DNA of 64,000 nucleotides from Pogostemon cablin (taxonomy: Eukaryota; Streptophyta; Magnoliopsida; Lamiales; Lamiaceae): positions 10,974,001-11,038,000 of the forward strand of contig CM042982.1 of the NCBI GenBank assembly GCA_023678885.1. The letters run 5' to 3'. A program made the position numbers and the translations under genes. The notes under the pieces were generated by a model, which was given only the letters and a program-made list of their open reading frames with translations, was not told the DNA's origin and searched no databases. Shown piece after piece: positions 1 to 11,595 of the stretch (positions are counted from its first letter, which is position 1; each line of letters begins with the position of its first letter).

Positions 1-1003
1 ATTATTCCCTCAAATTCCTCCCTCTTATTTGGACAATATTTGAAATCAATGAATTTATAAATCCAAGATTTAAAATCAATGAATTTCAAATCAATGGATT
101 TGATTTTGAATTTTTTTAGTTGTTTTTGAATGGATTTCAAATCCTCATTAAAACCGTTTCATTTGAAATCCTTTCGTTATTGTGTAATTGATATATGAAT
201 ATATAAAATTAATACATAAAATTAATAAATTAATTAAAAAATATATATATATATATATATTTATTTTAAACTTCTACCACTCTACCCACACCCCACTCCC
301 GGGCCAAACCCCCCTCCACCCAGAAGGGTTTTCCGTACCAGCTTCTTCTACCTATACTGCAGTTGAAGCACCTAAAGGAGAATTTGGTTTCGAGAAGAAA
401 GAAGAGCTCACTTGCACGCAAGAGTGTAGAAGAAGGCTGAGAGGAAGGGGCGACGAAGAAAGATCTCGGGCCGTTGGTACGTACGTACGGATAGTTCTCA
501 CCCTTCCCGCCAACTTCCCCACCCTCAAAAAAAAAAATTTTTTTTATAAAATTTAAGATTTTTAATATTTGAATAATAAAAATATTACCATACCACCCAT
601 CCCTACCTCCTACTCAAAACACAGCCTAAAAGAACCAATAATATGCTAAAGGAACCTCAAGTTTTCACATTGTTGCCTCTTCTTTTGCCCTTTGTAGGGT
701 GATTTTAGTTTCCTCCTTGCAACCCGCAGAAAAGGGTATATAAGGATGAAAGCCTGCATTCTATGGCACCTCTTATCAACTCACTCATATACAATACTCG
801 TGAAAAATTGAAAAGGCTATTATGGAGCCACTATAAGATGTAAGCAGTCGCAACCTATTTTATGAGCTCAAATGCTTTATTCTTTATTATTGCATACTTG
901 AAATTAAACAAAAAATTTACACTATAAGCATCTCACTATGCACAGATACTTCAAATAAGAAATAAACATCGACATGCAAAAACTAACTGCTTTGAGCTTG
1001 AGG
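1..1003. other. AT-rich spacer, no gene recognised
   Basis: Only short, low-complexity frames are present. The stretch holds a short AT run (about 239-260), a C-rich patch near 280-320 and a possible TATA word at 737-743 with no convincing coding sequence behind it. The last 5 bases (999-1003, TGAGG) are the target duplication of the following LTR element. Confidence 0.6.
505..612 (+). repeat. Single unit related to the 38.4-39.9 kb foldback arms
   Basis: A poly-A/poly-T junction is followed by an 'agatttttaatatttgaataataaaaa'-type core and a C-rich CCACCCATCCC tail. The same order (A/T run, TTTAATATTT-AATAATAAAAATATTA core, CCCA-rich tail) forms each unit of the foldback element at 38397-39861. 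It is probably a stray or truncated member of that repeat family. Confidence 0.45.
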
Positions 1004-1461
1004 TGTCGGAAATAAATCCATGAGACTTTAACCCTATTATGATAAACTGAGATCAAACTGTAATGCGGAAGCGTACCTGATCCAATGAGTCTCTAGGCGG
1101 AACACGAAGTCAGGATCGGTAGGTATTATGGTCTTCCTCAACTAAGCCTCCTTATTCCTTATGGGGACCGTAGTAATCCCTCCCGATGGGGAGAAGAGAA
1201 GACAATGTGCGGCTTAGTATATTGGGGACCATAACCTGGGAGCCTTTATATACTACTTGACTAGACCACCCATAATCACCTAATCATGTAGTATTGGGTA
1301 TCTACTCAATAAGCCCATATCATTTATTATTATAGCCCATGGACCTTTAACCTTAATTGGATCACTTAATTAAGTCCATAATATAATTGAATAGCTAATA
1401 TAATTGCATAATAATATATTGCCCACAATTAGATTATAATGGAAATTAATAATTTCCAACA
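1004..1461 (-). repeat. LTR (3' LTR in element sense)
   Basis: This is 458 bp long with TG...CA ends. It matches 6382-6839 except for three C/T-type differences, in the CCTCCTTATT, GGGGACCATA and AATAATTTCC contexts. Confidence 0.93.
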
Positions 1462-1473
1462 ATCTCCCACTTG
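1462..1473 (-). promoter_or_regulatory. Polypurine tract of the 1004-6839 element
   Basis: On the minus strand this reads CAAGTGGGAGAT directly before the LTR start TGTTGG. This is the usual form of the plus-strand primer in plant Copia elements. Confidence 0.8.
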
Positions 1474-2034
1474 GGCTATATATTTTCCGTTAGCAATTAT
1501 ATCAAGAGTCCTTAGTTGCGCAACTTTATGCTATTCCTCTTCAGGCTATACTTAACAATCTGGTCCATCTCATATACTAATATGGAACTACCGCGACATT
1601 CACCACATTATAAATCGTGGTTAAACCCCGACAATTACCAATATCAATATACTCAATGATATAGATCAAATATGGTGAGTAGCATGGAAATTACATGTCA
1701 AATGTGATCAACATCATGTCTATTTCCAACTGATCCAACTTTAGTCTTTAGTGAGATCAATTCAAAATGTAAAATATTACAAAATGAAATTACTTAAGTG
1801 AATTCACAATGAATTCAAAGTCATGAACTTTATTCTGCAGAAAACTGAATTATCCAAATCAAAGTGTCTTGAAATTTTAAAGAACAATAAATATAGACTC
1901 CCACTGAACTAATGTATTCTAAAATCATATAACACCCATATGAGTAGCTAGCTCATAAAAATTACAGGGCGTTGAATACATAATTGGTGGATCCATATTT
2001 AGAGTCTATCATAATATGCTCTTCTAAAATTTTA

Positions 2035-2345
2035 TCTACACAAAACACTTTCTTTAACAACCAAGAATTCTATGTCAATATGCTTGACTTATAAGTACTC
2101 TTGTCGTTAATACTTTATTGCGAACTCACTGTCATAATCAACTTTATGTGACAAATCTTCGCAACCTTTATTTCATGTTTGAATGCCCTTAGTGTGCTAC
2201 TAATTCTGTTGTCATGGTTAATGAGCTAAAGTGTTTGCTTAATACTTTTACTTGTATAGCTCTCCGACCAAAAGAAAATATAGCCTGAAGTGGATCTTAT
2301 ACTGTATTGACATCCAACAAACTCAGAATCAGAATTCCTCATGAT
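2035..2345 (-). pseudogene. Faint Copia RNase H-like remnant
   Basis: The plus-strand wording around 2075-2160 and 2270-2340 (for example 'tatgtcaatatgcttgact' and 'atagcctgaagtggatc') resembles the reverse complement of Copia RNase H and polymerase tails, such as the better preserved copy at 24817-26190. No frame survives. It suggests that the non-coding element descends from a Copia ancestor; the evidence is wording similarity only. Confidence 0.3.
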
Positions 2346-3944
2346 CTCTAACAAATCTGATCCCTGATGTACAAGCATATTATTCTTAGTTCTCTATACA
2401 TACTTTATAAAGATCCATACTAGAGTTACTTAAATGTCTACTTAATATACCAACAACATAAGTCAAATTAGGTCTTATAGAGACCTCATCATACAACAAC
2501 TTCCAACAACCAATGAATATGGAATGTTTCTACATTTCTTAAATCTTTAGTTTAACTTTAGGGCACCTGATTGAGACTATACTTGTCTCCCTTAGTTTAA
2601 CTCAAACATTCTCCCACTGAATCACATAATCATCTACATTTGTCTCAAAACCAAATGAGACACTTACTTCATGATGATACTTGTGATTCCTTTACGAAAA
2701 AAATTTGCTTGAATGCATAGATGGATTTCCTATTAGTTCTTAAACCATTTAGATCGTATCATCAGTGTTGCGATCAAGGAACTTTATCTTTACATCCATA
2801 TAATATGATTCAAGATCAAAATGTGTTACTAATGTCACGATTATCTTATAATAATATTTTCCTTCCCTTTTGAGTATAATCCTATATCAAGATGCAAACC
2901 TAATCATCTTGTATTGATTTATACTCATAACTTATAGCATTAACACAATTTGGAGTAATTGGACCTTTCATGGTTTGATGAACATTGTTTGAATGTTCTA
3001 CCATTAATTCCATAGTGTCCTCATTATTTAGGAGAAAACTACATAATCTTCTGAATTATCTTTCTCCCAACTCTAGTGGTTTCCTTAGTGACATTAATTC
3101 TTGAGGTTGTTGAATTTGTTATTCCTTAAATATTATTGACATTGTCATATCGTTATTCTGAATTGCACCAATTCTTTAAAGCATAAGTGAGGATCGAATC
3201 GACTCCTCCTTAAGGACAATGTCTCTAATATTATTCTTCCCCCAAAATCAACATCCTCACATAATACTGTATTACTCGTCTCAAATATGATCCGATCAAT
3301 TGGATCATAAACTTATTATCTTTATTTAATACCAATAAAGTAGTTTGTATCTATTTGAATCCAATTTTCTTTAGTAGATCTCAATGATCTAGCCTTAGTT
3401 GGATATCACCATATGTGAAACTCAAAGAGTTCTCACAACTACTTTGGTTGGAACTTTATTGATGCAATCTTTAGTATTTCTCCAATTAGTAACCATATAT
3501 TGTGGAGTACTATTTTTGTCTTTTAACTACACCACAACACCATTCATACTAATGAATCTTAATGTGGTGTATTTTAAAACAATTCCACAAGCCTTTAGGA
3601 GAAAACGAAAGGTTATACTTTAACAGCTTTCCAAACAGGTATTTCTTTGTTGCCCTTATACTTTATTGAGACAGAGTTTGTTAGAACTTATTAGTTCATC
3701 CTTATTGTTGAAGTTCTCATCATGTATAATTTTGTTGTTGACATAAGTTAAACTTAATTAACAGACTTCTTAATTGTACAGAGAATTAATCCAAAATGAT
3801 TATCATGCTTGCACTAAACTTTATAATCTTTCAAAATTTAAATAGTTTAGAATCATTTCAAGGAATCGAGCACAACATTAGTATCAAGTCCAATGACAAC
3901 AATACTAACTTGTAAGTGGCACTTCTTTGTAGTAGTCAAATACT

Positions 3945-4400
3945 GACAATAAAACTGTCAAGCAATAGCCTTCCTGTGGGCCGACTTATTACTCACATGT
4001 TAAACAAATAATCGTCACATATTTACCACCACAGGTGCTTGTGTATTTCTGCCAAATATTAATCTACCTATGGGCCGATCAATACCCGCATGAAAATACA
4101 CTCGCACAACATTATTAATTAGGGACCCATCACAAGACACCTTGTGCAACATTAACCTTGTCTGTGGACAAAAATTAACTGCAGGGGTAATCTTGGTGTA
4201 ACAATCAAGTATTGACAATAAGTTCTGTCAAACAAGAGTCTATCTGTGGACCGACTCATGTTCACATGAATAATCCAAATAATTATCACATACTTATTAT
4301 CACATGTGTGTTATTATTCTGTCAAACTGTGCCTACCTGTGGGCCGAACACAGAACACATAAATAATACCACACCCATCTATGTAATTTCAATAAAGCTT
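3945..4400. repeat. Degenerate array of a CTGTCAAA...TGTGGGCCGA module
   Basis: A module that starts CTGTCAA, runs through CTACCTGTGGGCCGA and ends near a CACATG word appears at about 3955, 4050, 4155 (partial), 4225 and 4319. Spacing is irregular, roughly 70-105 bp. It lies in the middle of the non-coding LTR element, on the leader side of the midpoint when read on the minus strand. The role is unknown; a structured RNA or packaging region is possible but untested. Confidence 0.6.
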
Positions 4401-6367
4401 TTCTCCACACACAATATTGCTGTGGCAACATGGTGCTTCGATTGACTAGATTGAAGGTTTACTAGACTAATTAAATAAATATTAAAATATTTAATTTAAT
4501 TAAACGACATTTAACTGTCTCCCCAATTTAATTTAATTTTATTCCACTAACCAAATAGGAATATTAGATGATTCATATATAATGAAAGATTTCTTAATTT
4601 AATTAGGATTTTGAAACCTAATTTACTGGAGGTAACTGTAATCCTTAACATGTCTTAGTTTTCATAAAGAATAATAAGTGCACCATAACACATGATTTAT
4701 TCACTAAAATTACATAAATACAATAATAATCATTATAAGTACTTGATTATCATGATGGTAAAGAGATGAGGTGGCGTACTGCAAATTTTTCATAAATTAA
4801 AATAAAGGCATTACAACCCATGCTATCATGCACACTTCATACGATTCATGACGCAATTTCAGCATCGAAACTTGAATTAATAACCCATGTTATTAAAAAA
4901 ATATGGGCTTTAAATGCATTCTCAATTAATATTAAAAGCCCAAATTAAAACTTTTAACCAAGTGATGCATGATTTTTGTCACAAACTTATTACCATTTTG
5001 GTTGGACCAATGAAAATAAATTCATTAGTATTTAATTGCTAAATTAGCTTTAAAATGGATTAAATTATCAAAGTATACATATTCCAAAACTTTAAAGGCA
5101 TACGTATAACATATCCAATTATACTAACCTGCCATAATCACCTCATAATGGAACATGCCAAATATCATACAATTATAATAATTGTATTCTGCCAGCAATT
5201 AATAAAAATTGATTGTGACATATAATTATGTCCATTACTAAATTGTCATAAAACATTCCATATATGTGACACAAAAATCATATTTCAATTATAAATCTTA
5301 ATTAAATTAAAATCACTAAATCAATAAAGAAATATGATGGCATGGATCCCGATCAAACAAGTCACACAATTATGGTATCTATCCCTCACATACTAAATAA
5401 ATCTTAATGACAATATTTCATAATTAAATAGACTCAATAATATTACAACTAAAACAATTGTCCTCCAACCAATTAATGGAGACAAAAAACATAAATTCTC
5501 AACTGTGGCAGGACGTGCAACCCTTTGAATTTATTAACATAAAATGGCAATTCATATTATTAAACAAAAATAATAACAAGGATTGCACTACCCAAAAATA
5601 ATTCCTTCCATCATGATTTTGCTTAGTGGCACAAATATCGACACCAAGGTATTCATGTGTGTGACATTACCATACTATCACCATGAACATTATGCAAATG
5701 AAAGAAATAAGGAATGAAAGTAATTTTTTTTTTAAGTCAATTAACTGAAATCAATATGCATACCATGATTCTAATGAAATCAGAATTACAATCTCAACTA
5801 TTAAATTACCATTATTTACTGTCAATTCAAAAATGGTAGTCAACATGATCAAAAAAAAATAAATTTATCGAGCATCAACAATTATTAAACACAAATGTGT
5901 TTATTAATCATAATCACCAAACTGTCATTCTAAATTCATTGATCCAATTTAATTTAATAATAAAACATCAATACACCACCCAAAACTATTTTAATTCAAG
6001 TGGAGAAAGACATACCAGTAAACCCATAACAAATACCCATGTATTTTCTCAAAATAATTTATATGTCACCCTTAAAATAATGAATCTAAATTCTATGATG
6101 TTGACGCAATTGATATCCACTCATTCAATTACTCACGTAAATATAACATCATATGTATTCAGAAATGCACAATTGAAATTCAATTATGCGACAATTAATA
6201 CATATAAAATTGGAATCCGAATGCACTGTTGAAACAGTCCAGTATATATATAATAACATCAAACAAATAGATGATCCCCGTAAAATTGTGATTTCTCACA
6301 ATTCAAATATAAATATTTGAAACTTTAACACAATTCTTTCGAATCTCAGAGAATAATAAATAGGGTG

Positions 6368-6379
6368 GCTCTGATACCA
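6368..6379 (-). promoter_or_regulatory. Primer-binding site, initiator tRNA-Met type
   Basis: The minus strand reads TGGTATCAGAGC, separated by 2 bp from the LTR at 6382. This is the standard primer site of Copia and many chromovirus elements and fixes the element's orientation. Confidence 0.9.
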
Positions 6380-6381
6380 CT

Positions 6382-6839
6382 TGTCGGAAATAAATCCATG
6401 AGACTTTAACCCTATTATGATAAACTGAGATCAAACTGTAATGCGGAAGCGTACCTGATCCAATGAGTCTCTAGGCGGAACACGAAGTCAGGATCGGTAG
6501 GTATTATGGTCTTCCTCAACTAAGCCTCTTTATTCCTTATGGGGACCGTAGTAATCCCTCCCGATGGGGAGAAGAGAAGACAATGTGCGGCTTAGTATAT
6601 TGGGGACTATAACCTGGGAGCCTTTATATACTACTTGACTAGACCACCCATAATCACCTAATCATGTAGTATTGGGTATCTACTCAATAAGCCCATATCA
6701 TTTATTATTATAGCCCATGGACCTTTAACCTTAATTGGATCACTTAATTAAGTCCATAATATAATTGAATAGCTAATATAATTGCATAATAATATATTGC
6801 CCACAATTAGATTATAATGGAAATTAATAACTTCCAACA
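6382..6839 (-). repeat. LTR (5' LTR in element sense)
   Basis: This is 458 bp long with TG...CA ends, followed by the TGAGG duplication at 6840-6844. It is nearly identical to 1004-1461. Confidence 0.93.
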
Positions 6840-6844
6840 TGAGG

Positions 6845-7957
6845 AAATCGGCATTTTGAGAGTGGTCGGAAGTCATTGCCTTAAGTTCATTCAAAGATTA
6901 TGTTAATTCAAAATTTTAAAAATTTTGAGAGTTGCGAAGAAGAACAGTAACCCACCTACCGTCCGAAATAAGTATCGTGGCAGCGACCAGATCTTTTGCC
7001 GGAGTTCACTTTCGTCTCCTCACCATCGGCCGCCTTTCGCTTCTCCTCGCCGGATATACCGGCCACCAATTGCCTCGTCCGCCGGAATAGAAATAATCGC
7101 ATCCACAGGAGTTTCTCTGCCACAGAACTACTTGTGCCATTGGCAATTGAAAGAGACAATTGGAGAGTAACTGCAGATAGCAACACAAATCGAATCATCG
7201 ATACAATCAAACAGAAACTGTAGAGTTAGGGAGGATGAATAGAAGAACTCACTTGTTGAGAGCAGATGGGAACTCACTCATAACAAGGGATTTGGTTGTG
7301 GCAGAAGCATTTAACTTGATAACACAAACCCATCTTGATATGTGTATTAAAACTTATTGGAGAAGAGTTGTGCATCTTTCAAAATACATAATAAATAAAT
7401 ATTAATCTCAAATCTCATTAAAATATTATATTATTAAATTAGAACATAACTATTCTTTCTTCCACTGCACACTATTATACAGCTATAATCCATATCATTA
7501 ATATTTTTATCATTTTATTTTTTAGAAAGAAATTTTTGGCGGGAATTTTCTAAAATAGCACTATTGTGTTATTATATATATAGATTCTTTTGACAAACAA
7601 ACGTATTTCCAATCACCCAACCCTGTTTCCATTATTTACAAGTATCTACTTTTTTGCAATTACCAACAGTGTTTCTATTTTAGGATGATTGTATTGGAAA
7701 ATATAAGGCAAAATTTTGTGTGATGCATAATCCCTCTGTTATAATATTGAGTCATCTTTCCTAATTCATCTACTCCACGTTAACATTAACACTTTAAAAA
7801 AATGAAAAAAAATTAATTCGAAATTTCAAATGTACACTTAATTTAAAATTATCACCACTTTTAACACACGCAACATATTTTATATCAGTGTTTTTATAAC
7901 CTGACATTGAATTGATAGAGGTTACTATTAAAGGTTCAACCGAAAAATTAAAATTAA
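6845..7957. other. Spacer with a GC-richer, exon-like island at 6940-7225
   Basis: The island is open in several frames: plus-strand 6925-7170 and 6996-7223, minus-strand 7210-6956. The minus strand offers an acceptor-like CTGCAG near 7176 and a donor-like GTAGGT near 6960, but the frames do not join to a continuous protein. The 6996-7223 plus frame ends in a W-R...R-I-I-D-T-I-K helix that is only vaguely like a KIX domain. The rest (7260-7957) is plain AT-rich DNA. It may be a host exon or a gene fragment; I cannot name it. Confidence 0.35.
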
Positions 7958-8243
7958 TACTCCCTCTTTCAAGAATACATTTGCACTTTCTATTTTGGTC
8001 CGTCCCAAGAATACTTTCAACCCCTAAAAATAAAAATAATACACAATATCAATAACCTTACAATACTACAATATTACAAAAATGTCACATTTTTTCTACA
8101 CACAATTTAGTCAAAGTCAACTATATTTCTATTCAATTACCCAAAATATCCACTTTCTTTCTTACATCACTTCAACAAAAAGTTACTTTTCTTAAAATCT
8201 GTGCCACCAAATACATGAATGTATTCTTGGGACAGAGAGAGTA
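7958..8243. mobile_element. Stowaway-like MITE
   Basis: The left end TACTCCCTCTTTCAAGAATA and the right end (reverse complement TACTCTCTCTGTCCCAAGAA) form imperfect terminal inverted repeats that include TA at each edge. About 286 bp, no coding. This is the widespread plant 'CTCCCTCCGTCC' Tc1/mariner-derived type. Confidence 0.85.
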
Positions 8244-8718
8244 TATTTTAAAATATTTTATAAAAACACCATTTATAAATAATTATATAATCACCAAAAT
8301 TATTTTACAAAATTAAAAATTCAATTTTAAACAAAAGACATAATTAAATAAATATTTACAATTCATAATTCATACTACTTCATACATAATTTATTATATA
8401 TATACTCACTCAATAGAATAATTTATAATTTAATTCAAAATTTAAATATTATATTCTAAATATACAAAAGTAAAAGTGAAATATTATAATAATTAAAAAA
8501 AATTAAAATACAAAAGATATATATTTTTTAACCAATTGGATCATTCAACTGTGTTCTTTCGGTTTTGACCGGTATTACTTGATTGATTCAATCCGTTTCA
8601 ACCACAAAAATGGTTTCTTTTGTCATTCGGCACCGATTCTCAATCCAACCAGTTAAATCAGCCAGTCCGATCCAGACAAATTTTAAAATATACTTCCTTT
8701 GTTCACATTATATATTCT
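8244..8718. other. AT-rich spacer, nothing recognised
   Basis: Low-complexity AT-rich DNA with no reading frame or repeat boundary I can support. Confidence 0.5.
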
Positions 8719-8763
8719 CTCTGTCCGTCATTAATGTATCTATTTGCTTTTTGAACGTGGAAC
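8719..8763 (+). repeat. Stowaway relic, same subfamily as 41725-41932
   Basis: The words CTCTCTGTCCGTCATTAATG and ATTTGCTTTTTGAACGTGGA match the left end of the 41.7-kb MITE (ATTTGCTTTTTGCACGTGGA). The right end of the element is not found, so it is a truncated copy. Confidence 0.5.
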
Positions 8764-8773
8764 ACTGCCGAAG

Positions 8774-9500
8774 ATGATCGCCCATCCACGGTTTGAGACG
8801 ATTTCTGAAGAATTTCAGCAGCATCTTTGTGACGATTTGATTTTCTCCAGTTTGCCAAAGCCCTAATCGCGGATCTCCTTTCGTGAGTCTCTTTCAGAAC
8901 TTCGACTTCATCTTATGAAAAACCACGATTTTTTGGGTTTGTTTATGATCTTCGAGTGGGTTTATGTTGATTTTGTCTATCTCTCTGATATTCGTCTGCC
9001 TAATATTACGATTTTATGTGTTTTATTAATTAATTTATGTACAAAATCACGATTTGCATTTATTCATTTTGTCGAAGCTTTAATCGCTTACAGTCTTTCG
9101 TGGGTTTGTTTCTAATCTTCGAAGTGGGTCTATGTTGATTTTATGTATCACTGTGATCTTCGACTGGCTCTGTCATGATTTTATGTGTTTTATTCATTAG
9201 TGTGTACATATGATAGAAAATCACGATTATGGCTAATTGCGGATCTTAATTCCTGAGTTTCTCTCTATTCTTCGCATGCATATGTATGGATTTTTATTCT
9301 TTTAATTAGTATATACATCTAATAAAATCACGATTTGATTTTGATTCACATGTTTTAATAGAGGGTTTATCAGGTAATCCTGTTTATCTTCTTATACCCT
9401 ATTGATTCAAATGTATTCCTGGATTGATAACTGCAGCTTTAATCCATCAGATAAATGAATGGAAAGGATGCAGTTTGCAAGATTTAATTTGGGTCTTATT
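8774..9500 (+). other. Transcribed-looking 5' region with a 167-bp tandem duplication
   Basis: A 30-codon frame from the ATG at 8774 is followed by an AAGCCCTAATC-type leader word common in plant 5' UTRs and a T-rich intron-like sequence. Two diverged copies of a unit starting GGGTTTGTTT (8935 and 9102, period 167) each end in a 'tgtgttttatt...aaaatcacgatt' segment. It could be the first exon and intron of a gene, but no downstream coding exon is convincing. Confidence 0.35.
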
Positions 9501-11329
9501 GTTTTTCAAGGAGAGATTTAAAAAAGCTCATGTGGCGTTCTAGCAGTTGACAACCGTCTTCAGCAATAGGTATTTGATACTACTTCATGTAATTTTGAAA
9601 AGTTAGTTAAAAATTAAGATTTTAGAAAATAAAATTAATAGTAATAATTCATATTTATTTTGAATTTAAAGGGGATAAGTTTATTGGCCTTTTGTTAAAT
9701 TAAAAGATAGGTGAATATTTGAGTAAAGAGTATTTATTACTATTGTATATTGTTTCAATTGAGTATTCACTACTAACATGAATCATGTCTTCATCTTCTC
9801 TCTGCAACGATTGGTCTTCATCCACCCCTTCCAGTATGTGCCTCTCTTTCTCAAATATTTAGTGACAAAATTTATTTCATCCCACTTCTACTACTTATAT
9901 TAAATGTTGAATCTTCTGATCATATTGTTAGATTATCTGATTCAAGATCCATGTGACATATGATACATCTAATGTGAATCAATTGATTAGGTGGAAGAAT
10001 ATGCTGGAAGGACTTGAATATTTAAGACCAATTTTTTGATGGGGATACAATATTGGTAATACTTTTTTCATTGACAATAGTCCTTGGTATACTTTAGTAT
10101 ATCTCTGGTGTATAATGTTCTTTGAATTCTATGTCCATCAGTTATTATGCAATAAATTTACTAAGATGTTAATATTTACAGGTCTAAAATTCTTGATGTT
10201 CTTAAAGGTTGCCTATTTTGTCATATCCATATAACATCACATGTGTAAAACACTAAAGGTAAGACACTATGTGATGTACTTTGTATGGTTTTAGTGAAGT
10301 CTCTTCTCTTAGTCTTATAATTATTTGAATTATTATGATTCATGAAATTCCTCTTAAATGGTATGGATAGTAGTTAAACAATCAGTTTATATTTACAGTA
10401 GAAGTTAAAATTTTGACCAGTTGTAGAGTTCATAGTTGAAGAAGGCATCTTTTATGATTTCTAATGTGCCTTTAATATGTTAGAATTGCAATTTGAGAGT
10501 TTTTTTTCCTTTTCATTTTTTAACTGCAAACTAAAGATGATGGTATTAAAGATCCATGTATATTCCAACTCATAGAAGTATAGACATTTTTTTTAATGGG
10601 CAGGAATAGGTAAGGATAATTATATAGACATATTTCTACGGGTAAGAGTAGACTTTTAATACAATAAATGTCTACATTCTAACATAAGATAATATTTGAT
10701 TATATTTGTTGGATTATGCCTCTGCATAGTTTAAAGATATAAGAAGTTAAGGGTTCAATTAATTGCTTTGCAGGTCAAAACTATATTCCTTCCAACTTAA
10801 AAGCCTATGATCTTAGAGGCATGTGTTCCATTAGTTGACACTCTGCCATTAAAGATCAAGTAAAAGATTCCTTTTTTTTATTCATAGTTGATGCTGAGAG
10901 CCATCTTTTGAGTAAATTACTATAATATTTATGTGCAAGACTTAACTTGTGATAGAATTATAGCTGACTTCTTTGTTATGGTGATTAAGTTGTTTAGGGT
11001 GGTGTAATTGATAGTAAATAGAACATGAAAAGATGATTTATTTCTAATCAAACTTTTCATTTTCAAAGCATTATGTGCTATAAATATTTTAGCATCTATA
11101 TGTTCATTAGATTTTCTTTTCACTCAAAATGATTTTTAGCATAAGTTTAACCTCGCATCTGCTAGAAAATAGTATTCATCATTATTTTGAAGTGTATCAA
11201 AAGGTCTAAAAAGGGATTCAAGTATCTAGAGATTGTGGAATTTACGTATGGATTCCACATCAACCAAGACGGGTTAGTTATTATTTAACCCCAGCAATAA
11301 CTTGGAACATCAATAGAATGTATTTCAAT

Positions 11330-11595
11330 ATGTTTTGGTATGATCTCCACTAATAAAAGAATATACACAAAGAACCATGTTACAATTACTTCTCTTTCTC
11401 TTTTTCTCAATGGCAAACCAGCTTCCATTCAAGTCCACTTTTTCCAATTAGAATTAGAGAAATAATTTAAAGTTGTATTTTCCTGCAGAATTGGGATATA
11501 TCACCTATGAAGTTGATGAGGACTCCATAGCTATGTACAAGCCTTTTCTTAATGTTTATCTTGCAGCTTCTTATCTTAAGTGGCTATAATGCTTT
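11330..11595 (+). repeat. Duplicated segment, copy 1
   Basis: This matches 16593-16858 at an offset of 5263 bp. Shared words include AGTTGATGAGGACTC, TTTTCTTAAT and TTTATCTTGCAGCT. In this copy a short frame reads through the shared part but stops soon after. The retention of a peptide-like pattern (VDEDS...FLN.YLAA.YL) in both copies hints at a former exon. Confidence 0.55.

Larger units (their letters stand above)
1004..6839 (-). mobile_element. Non-coding LTR retrotransposon, complete, recently inserted (LARD-like)
   Basis: Two 458-bp direct repeats (1004-1461 and 6382-6839) begin TGTCGG and end CCAACA. They are flanked by a perfect 5-bp duplication TGAGG (999-1003 and 6840-6844). A sequence complementary to initiator tRNA-Met (read on the minus strand as TGGTATCAGAGC) lies 2 bp inside the right LTR, and a purine tract abuts the left LTR, so the element runs right to left. 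The 4.9-kb interior has no gag or pol frame, only faint Copia-like remnants. The LTRs differ at three positions by direct comparison, so insertion was recent although the element codes for nothing. It must therefore have been moved by proteins from elsewhere. Confidence 0.92.

Noticed and set aside
5897..6232. 111-codon frame in the first LTR element
   Set aside because: Asn/Ile/Thr-rich, with no domain, in the leader region on the strand opposite to element sense.
946..6895. Possible minus-strand host exon interrupted by the LTR element at TGAGG
   Set aside because: A frame with a donor-like end exists after removing the insertion, but it cannot be joined in phase to the exon-like island at 6960-7176.
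6996..7223. Plus-strand 75-codon frame ending in a helix loosely like a MED15 KIX domain
   Set aside because: Only about 25 residues are suggestive, the next KIX exon is not found downstream, and open frames on the other strand are equally long.
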